From an uncultured Prevotellaceae bacterium (GTDB lineage: Bacteria > Bacteroidota > Bacteroidia > Bacteroidales > Bacteroidaceae), in contig OMSJ01000020.1 in assembly GCA_900313705.1 (NCBI GenBank), positions 1 through 34,014 of the forward strand: a stretch of DNA of 34,014 bases. The letters run 5' to 3'. Within the stretch, counting starts at the first letter, position 1; each line of letters starts with the position of its first letter. This document shows positions 31,007 to 34,014 of this stretch, piece after piece. Position numbers and translations under genes: made by a program. The notes beneath the pieces are model-generated. The model made no database searches, was not told the DNA's origin, and was given only the letters and a program-made list of their open reading frames with translations.

Positions 31007-33658
31007 ATGAAAAAGACTGTCCGCTTCCTTTTAGTCATCCTCCTTTTCAACTGCCTGCCTTTTCACATTTCCTCGATACATGCACAGTTGAAAGTCTGTT
31101 CCTTGCGCGTAGAGCATTGTACCGAACCCAACGTAATAGATGTAGCTTGGCCACGTCTCTCTTGGGTGAACGAGCCAAAGAACGAGCGCATCAAGGGGCA
31201 GCGACAGACAGCATACCGCATCGTGGTGGCGTCGTCGATAGAGCGGCTGCGCAAAGGTGACTACGACCTTTGGGACAGCGGACGAGTACCTTCCAGCCAA
31301 AGCGTACTGGTGCCATACGGCGGGCGAGAGCTGGCATCGGGACAGGACTGCTATTGGAAGGTGCGGACATGGGATGCCGACGGGCGACCTTCCAAATGGA
31401 GCACAGCAGCACATTGGGGCATGGGACTAATGAAGACCTCCGACTGGCAAGCGACTTGGATATCGTCACATCAGTCAGAAGGCGCTCCGCTCTTCCGAAA
31501 GGCATTTAACCTAAAGCACAAAGTTCAGAAGGCAAAAGCATTTATCACAGCAGGAGGGTACTTCGAACTCTATGTGAACGGTCAAAGAGTAGGGGAGGAC
31601 CAGATGGTACCCAACTTCACCAACTACACCCAGCGCTCAGGACTGGACAAAGGCGGCATCGCACTTGAGAACCGCTTCACAGCCTACCGCATACTCTACC
31701 TTTCTTACGACGTCACCAGCCTGCTGCACAGCGGACGTAATGCGGTGGGAGCCATACTGGGCGACGGCTTCTACCGCAGCACAAGCCACCGCGTCGGGTC
31801 ATTCGGCCAGCCTTGTCTGCTCTGCCAATTGGAAGTCACTTATGACGACGGCACACAGGAACGCATCTCTACCGACGAGACCTGGCTCACACACCCTTCG
31901 CCCATCACGATGAACGGCGTCTATGACGGCGAAGTCTATGATGCTCGACTCGAAGTGCCACGATGGGCAGAACCCGATTGCGACGAGGCAGACTGGCTAA
32001 CAGCTCAGAAGGTAAATGCCCCATTAGGAGTGCTTAGTGCACAAACTTCCCCTGCCGACCGCATAACGGAGGTGCTCCTACCTCTGAAGGTAGAAGAACA
32101 AGACGGAACATTCCTCGTCACCTTCGAGAAGGAAGTGGCTGGATGGGTACGGCTGAAAGACATTCTGGGTGCGCCTGGCCAGAAGGTGCAGGTGGAGTAC
32201 ATCTGCGAGTCGCCGCTGGGTAAGGAAGAGTATTATTGTCGTGGCCGACAGACAGGCGAGACCTATGCACCACGTTTCACTTGGTATGTCTTCTCGCAGG
32301 TCAGGGTCAGAGGGCTCGACAGCCTTGTTCCCAGTCAGATTCAGGCAGAAGCCGTGAACACCGATGTGCCGCTCTCCGCAGAGTTCCATAGTAGCCACCC
32401 CTTGCTGAACCGCATCAACGCCATCTGGCAACGCTCTCAGCTCGACAACATGCATGGCTGTATCGCCAGCGACTGCCCACATCGGGAACGTCTGCCATAT
32501 ACAGGCGACGGACAGATAGCCGCCGCAATGGTCATGCTGAACTTCGATGCCGCAGCATTCTATCAGAAGTGGCTCAGGGATATGCGCGATGCGCAGAACC
32601 CCGTCAGCGGCTACGTTCCTAACGGAGCACCGTGGCAGCCCACCTGTGGAGGCGGTGTCGCTTGGGGAGCAGCCATGAACGTGATACCCTGGGAATACTA
32701 CCTCCAGTATGGCGACGTCTCGCAGCTCCGCCTTTGCTACCAGCCCATGCGTGCCCAACTGAAGCACATGCTCACATGGCTCACTCCCGAAGGTACGATG
32801 CTACAGCAAATGCGCAACTACGAAACAGGCGAACCTTGCTACTGGCTCAACCTCGGCGACTGGGTTCCGCCCTACGGTTTGCCGTCCGACGAACTTGTCC
32901 ACACCTTCTACCTCTGGCTCTGTGCCACGAACACAGCGAAGGCGGCAGGAGTTCTTGGAGATGAAGAGGGGAGACAGGAATGCGAGGCTATTGCCCAGCG
33001 CACATGGGAAGCCTTCCATCGCAAGTTCTATGATGCCCAAGGTGCTACCTATGGTGACTTCGGGCCCAACATCCTGGCTCTTTACATGGGAGTGCCCGAG
33101 GAACGTAAGGCAGCAGTCGTAGAGACCTTGCGACACGAGATCATGGAGACACATAGCGGGCACATCAATACGGGATTCGTTACAGCCAAGTTCTTCTTCG
33201 AGACGCTTACCGATTACGGACTGCACGATGTAGCCACCACAGCCATGCTGAAGACAGACTATCCCAGCTTCGGGCATTGGATAGCTCAGGGTGCCACCGT
33301 CACATGGGAACAATGGGACGGCAAGAACTCCCACAACCATCCCATGTTCGGCGGCGGACTGACATGGCTGGCAAGGAGACTGGCAGGCATCAACGTGACA
33401 GAAGATGGCGCCGGCTATCGGCACTTCGAGGCACGTCCCACACCTGCGGTTGGCGTCGATACTGTGTATTACGCCCAGCATACGCCACAGGGCTTGCTTT
33501 CGTCGCATGTCATCAGCCACGAGGGAAAGCTCCATTCGCTCGAAGTCCGAGTGCCAGTCGGGAGCACAGCCACCGTTTGCCTGCCAGCAGACACTATACT
33601 GGTGCAACAAGGAACCTATTCCTTCGACGTAGGCTCAGACGGTTCATACCATAGATAG
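31007..33658 (+). CDS. Secreted alpha-L-rhamnosidase, glycoside hydrolase family 78
   Basis: Inverting enzyme that removes terminal alpha-L-rhamnose. The 883-residue protein has a signal peptide (VRFLLVILLFNCLPFHISSI, cleavage near IHAQ), an N-terminal beta domain (LRVEHCTEPNVIDVAWPRLSW), a second beta domain with YFELYVNGQRVGEDQMVPNFT, then the (alpha/alpha)6 barrel with SDCPHRERLPYTGDGQ (about 486-501) carrying catalytic acidic residues and GATVTWEQWDGKNSHNHPMFG (part of the second catalytic region, near 765), and a C-terminal beta domain. Domain order and length are standard for GH78. It diverges from the large glycoside hydrolase with back-to-back promoters and ends in a strong terminator. 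Confidence 0.93.
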   Translation: MKKTVRFLLVILLFNCLPFHISSIHAQLKVCSLRVEHCTEPNVIDVAWPRLSWVNEPKNERIKGQRQTAYRIVVASSIERLRKGDYDLWDSGRVPSSQSVLVPYGGRELASGQDCYWKVRTWDADGRPSKWSTAAHWGMGLMKTSDWQATWISSHQSEGAPLFRKAFNLKHKVQKAKAFITAGGYFELYVNGQRVGEDQMVPNFTNYTQRSGLDKGGIALENRFTAYRILYLSYDVTSLLHSGRNAVGAILGDGFYRSTSHRVGSFGQPCLLCQLEVTYDDGTQERISTDETWLTHPSPITMNGVYDGEVYDARLEVPRWAEPDCDEADWLTAQKVNAPLGVLSAQTSPADRITEVLLPLKVEEQDGTFLVTFEKEVAGWVRLKDILGAPGQKVQVEYICESPLGKEEYYCRGRQTGETYAPRFTWYVFSQVRVRGLDSLVPSQIQAEAVNTDVPLSAEFHSSHPLLNRINAIWQRSQLDNMHGCIASDCPHRERLPYTGDGQIAAAMVMLNFDAAAFYQKWLRDMRDAQNPVSGYVPNGAPWQPTCGGGVAWGAAMNVIPWEYYLQYGDVSQLRLCYQPMRAQLKHMLTWLTPEGTMLQQMRNYETGEPCYWLNLGDWVPPYGLPSDELVHTFYLWLCATNTAKAAGVLGDEEGRQECEAIAQRTWEAFHRKFYDAQGATYGDFGPNILALYMGVPEERKAAVVETLRHEIMETHSGHINTGFVTAKFFFETLTDYGLHDVATTAMLKTDYPSFGHWIAQGATVTWEQWDGKNSHNHPMFGGGLTWLARRLAGINVTEDGAGYRHFEARPTPAVGVDTVYYAQHTPQGLLSSHVISHEGKLHSLEVRVPVGSTATVCLPADTILVQQGTYSFDVGSDGSYHR

Positions 33659-34014
33659 ACACACAGAAGAGGCGCGTCGATGTTGACGCGCCTCTTCTTT
33701 TCTGTTACCACTCTGGGGTGGTGTGTATGGCTTTGTGAAATGTTTTATTCTGCATCGCCCCATACATCCCATTGGGGAGCATGTGCTTCGCCGTTGCTTC
33801 CGCCACCAGGCTCTAAACCGACATCTTAGCGTTATTCCGGCTTTGAAACGCTATCTTTATAACGGATAAATAAGGATAACAATTAAATTCTCTTTTCTTT
33901 TATTAATTGCTGTCCGGGGAAAAGCGCCGAACCAAAGGTCGACGAAGTCAAGGCGCGATAGACCACAGACGGGGGTGTTAGCCCCCGGAACAAGCGCATT
34001 AACAAAACTAAGCC
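33659..34014. other. Non-coding end of window with hairpins
   Basis: No gene is seen. After the GH78 terminator there are isolated hairpins: TAGCGTT (33827-33833)/AACGCTA (33847-33853), and CGGGGG (33970-33975)/CCCCCG (33982-33987) in a G/C-rich stretch from about 33911. The latter looks like a dispersed palindromic element or the edge of a mobile element that continues past the window. Confidence 0.5.
33667..33702 (+). terminator. Rho-independent terminator of the GH78 gene
   Basis: A perfect 12-bp stem, AAGAGGCGCGTC (33667-33678) with GACGCGCCTCTT (33685-33696), has a 6-nt loop and is followed by CTTTTCT. It lies 8 nt after the stop codon. Confidence 0.9.

Noticed and set aside
26683..33658. 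Classical polysaccharide utilisation locus
   Set aside because: Glycoside hydrolases and a transporter are adjacent, but there is no SusC/SusD pair, no hybrid two-component sensor or anti-sigma regulator, and the BASS family does not import glycans.
33883..33999. 38-codon open frame on the minus strand
   Set aside because: It falls in the palindromic G/C-rich stretch, has no promoter or family match, and is explained better as a repeat element.

Overview
The window looks like a chromosomal segment of a Bacteroidales bacterium, most likely Prevotellaceae. The evidence is: promoters of the Bacteroidetes type (TTTG, 19-20 nt, TAnnTTTG); Bacteroidetes-restricted families (DUF5606, DUF3276/PUR, an N-terminally extended NusB, BspA-like leucine-rich repeats); the linked order nusB-yajC-ybbR-coaE; and secreted proteins ending in a YDLSGR...(K/R)GI tail. 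No SusC/SusD pair, CRISPR array, intact transposase, tRNA or rRNA was seen.

Layout. 1-2058 (-) is most of pyruvate phosphate dikinase, cut by the window edge. 2199-6174 (+) carries a TrmA/RlmD-type rRNA methyltransferase and a secreted GH35 beta-galactosidase. 6249-7271 holds an inverted-repeat relic and a HEPN/MNT toxin-antitoxin pair whose HEPN gene is broken. 7375-7513 is an unassigned structured-RNA candidate in front of a 1161-residue BspA-like surface protein (7580-11065). 11161-14912 (-) is the nusB-yajC-ybbR-coaE-DUF5606 housekeeping cluster. 15062-15418 (+) is a PUR/DUF3276 nucleic-acid-binding protein. 15988-20893 (-) contains queF, queC, a basic-secretory-protein-like peptidase and an SbcC-like zinc-hook coiled-coil protein with no ATPase head. 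21245-26664 (+) is a co-directional run of hisS, a tetrapyrrole-methylase-family protein, GT2, radC, a SufT-like protein and lpxH. 26683-30880 (-) carries a BASS transporter and a large multidomain glycoside hydrolase. 31007-33658 (+) is a GH78 alpha-L-rhamnosidase, divergent from that hydrolase.

The most distinctive property is how heavily small repeats have colonised the segment. Palindromic or G/C-rich elements sit in frame inside three genes (rlmD-like, GH35, hisS). Several families of A/T-rich tandem repeats separate co-directional genes and sometimes supply the start region of the next gene (GTG of radC and lpxH, probably the start regions of the SufT-like gene and GT2) or the C-terminal codons of the previous one (queC). 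Two separate arrays share the same unusual design, a 22-nt period made of a 14-nt palindrome with a 2-nt centre plus an 8-nt linker, but have different palindrome sequences. Other points worth following are the headless SbcC-like protein, the leader RNA with mutually exclusive stems, and the back-to-back glycoside hydrolase promoters whose -33 boxes lie in one 14-bp palindrome.
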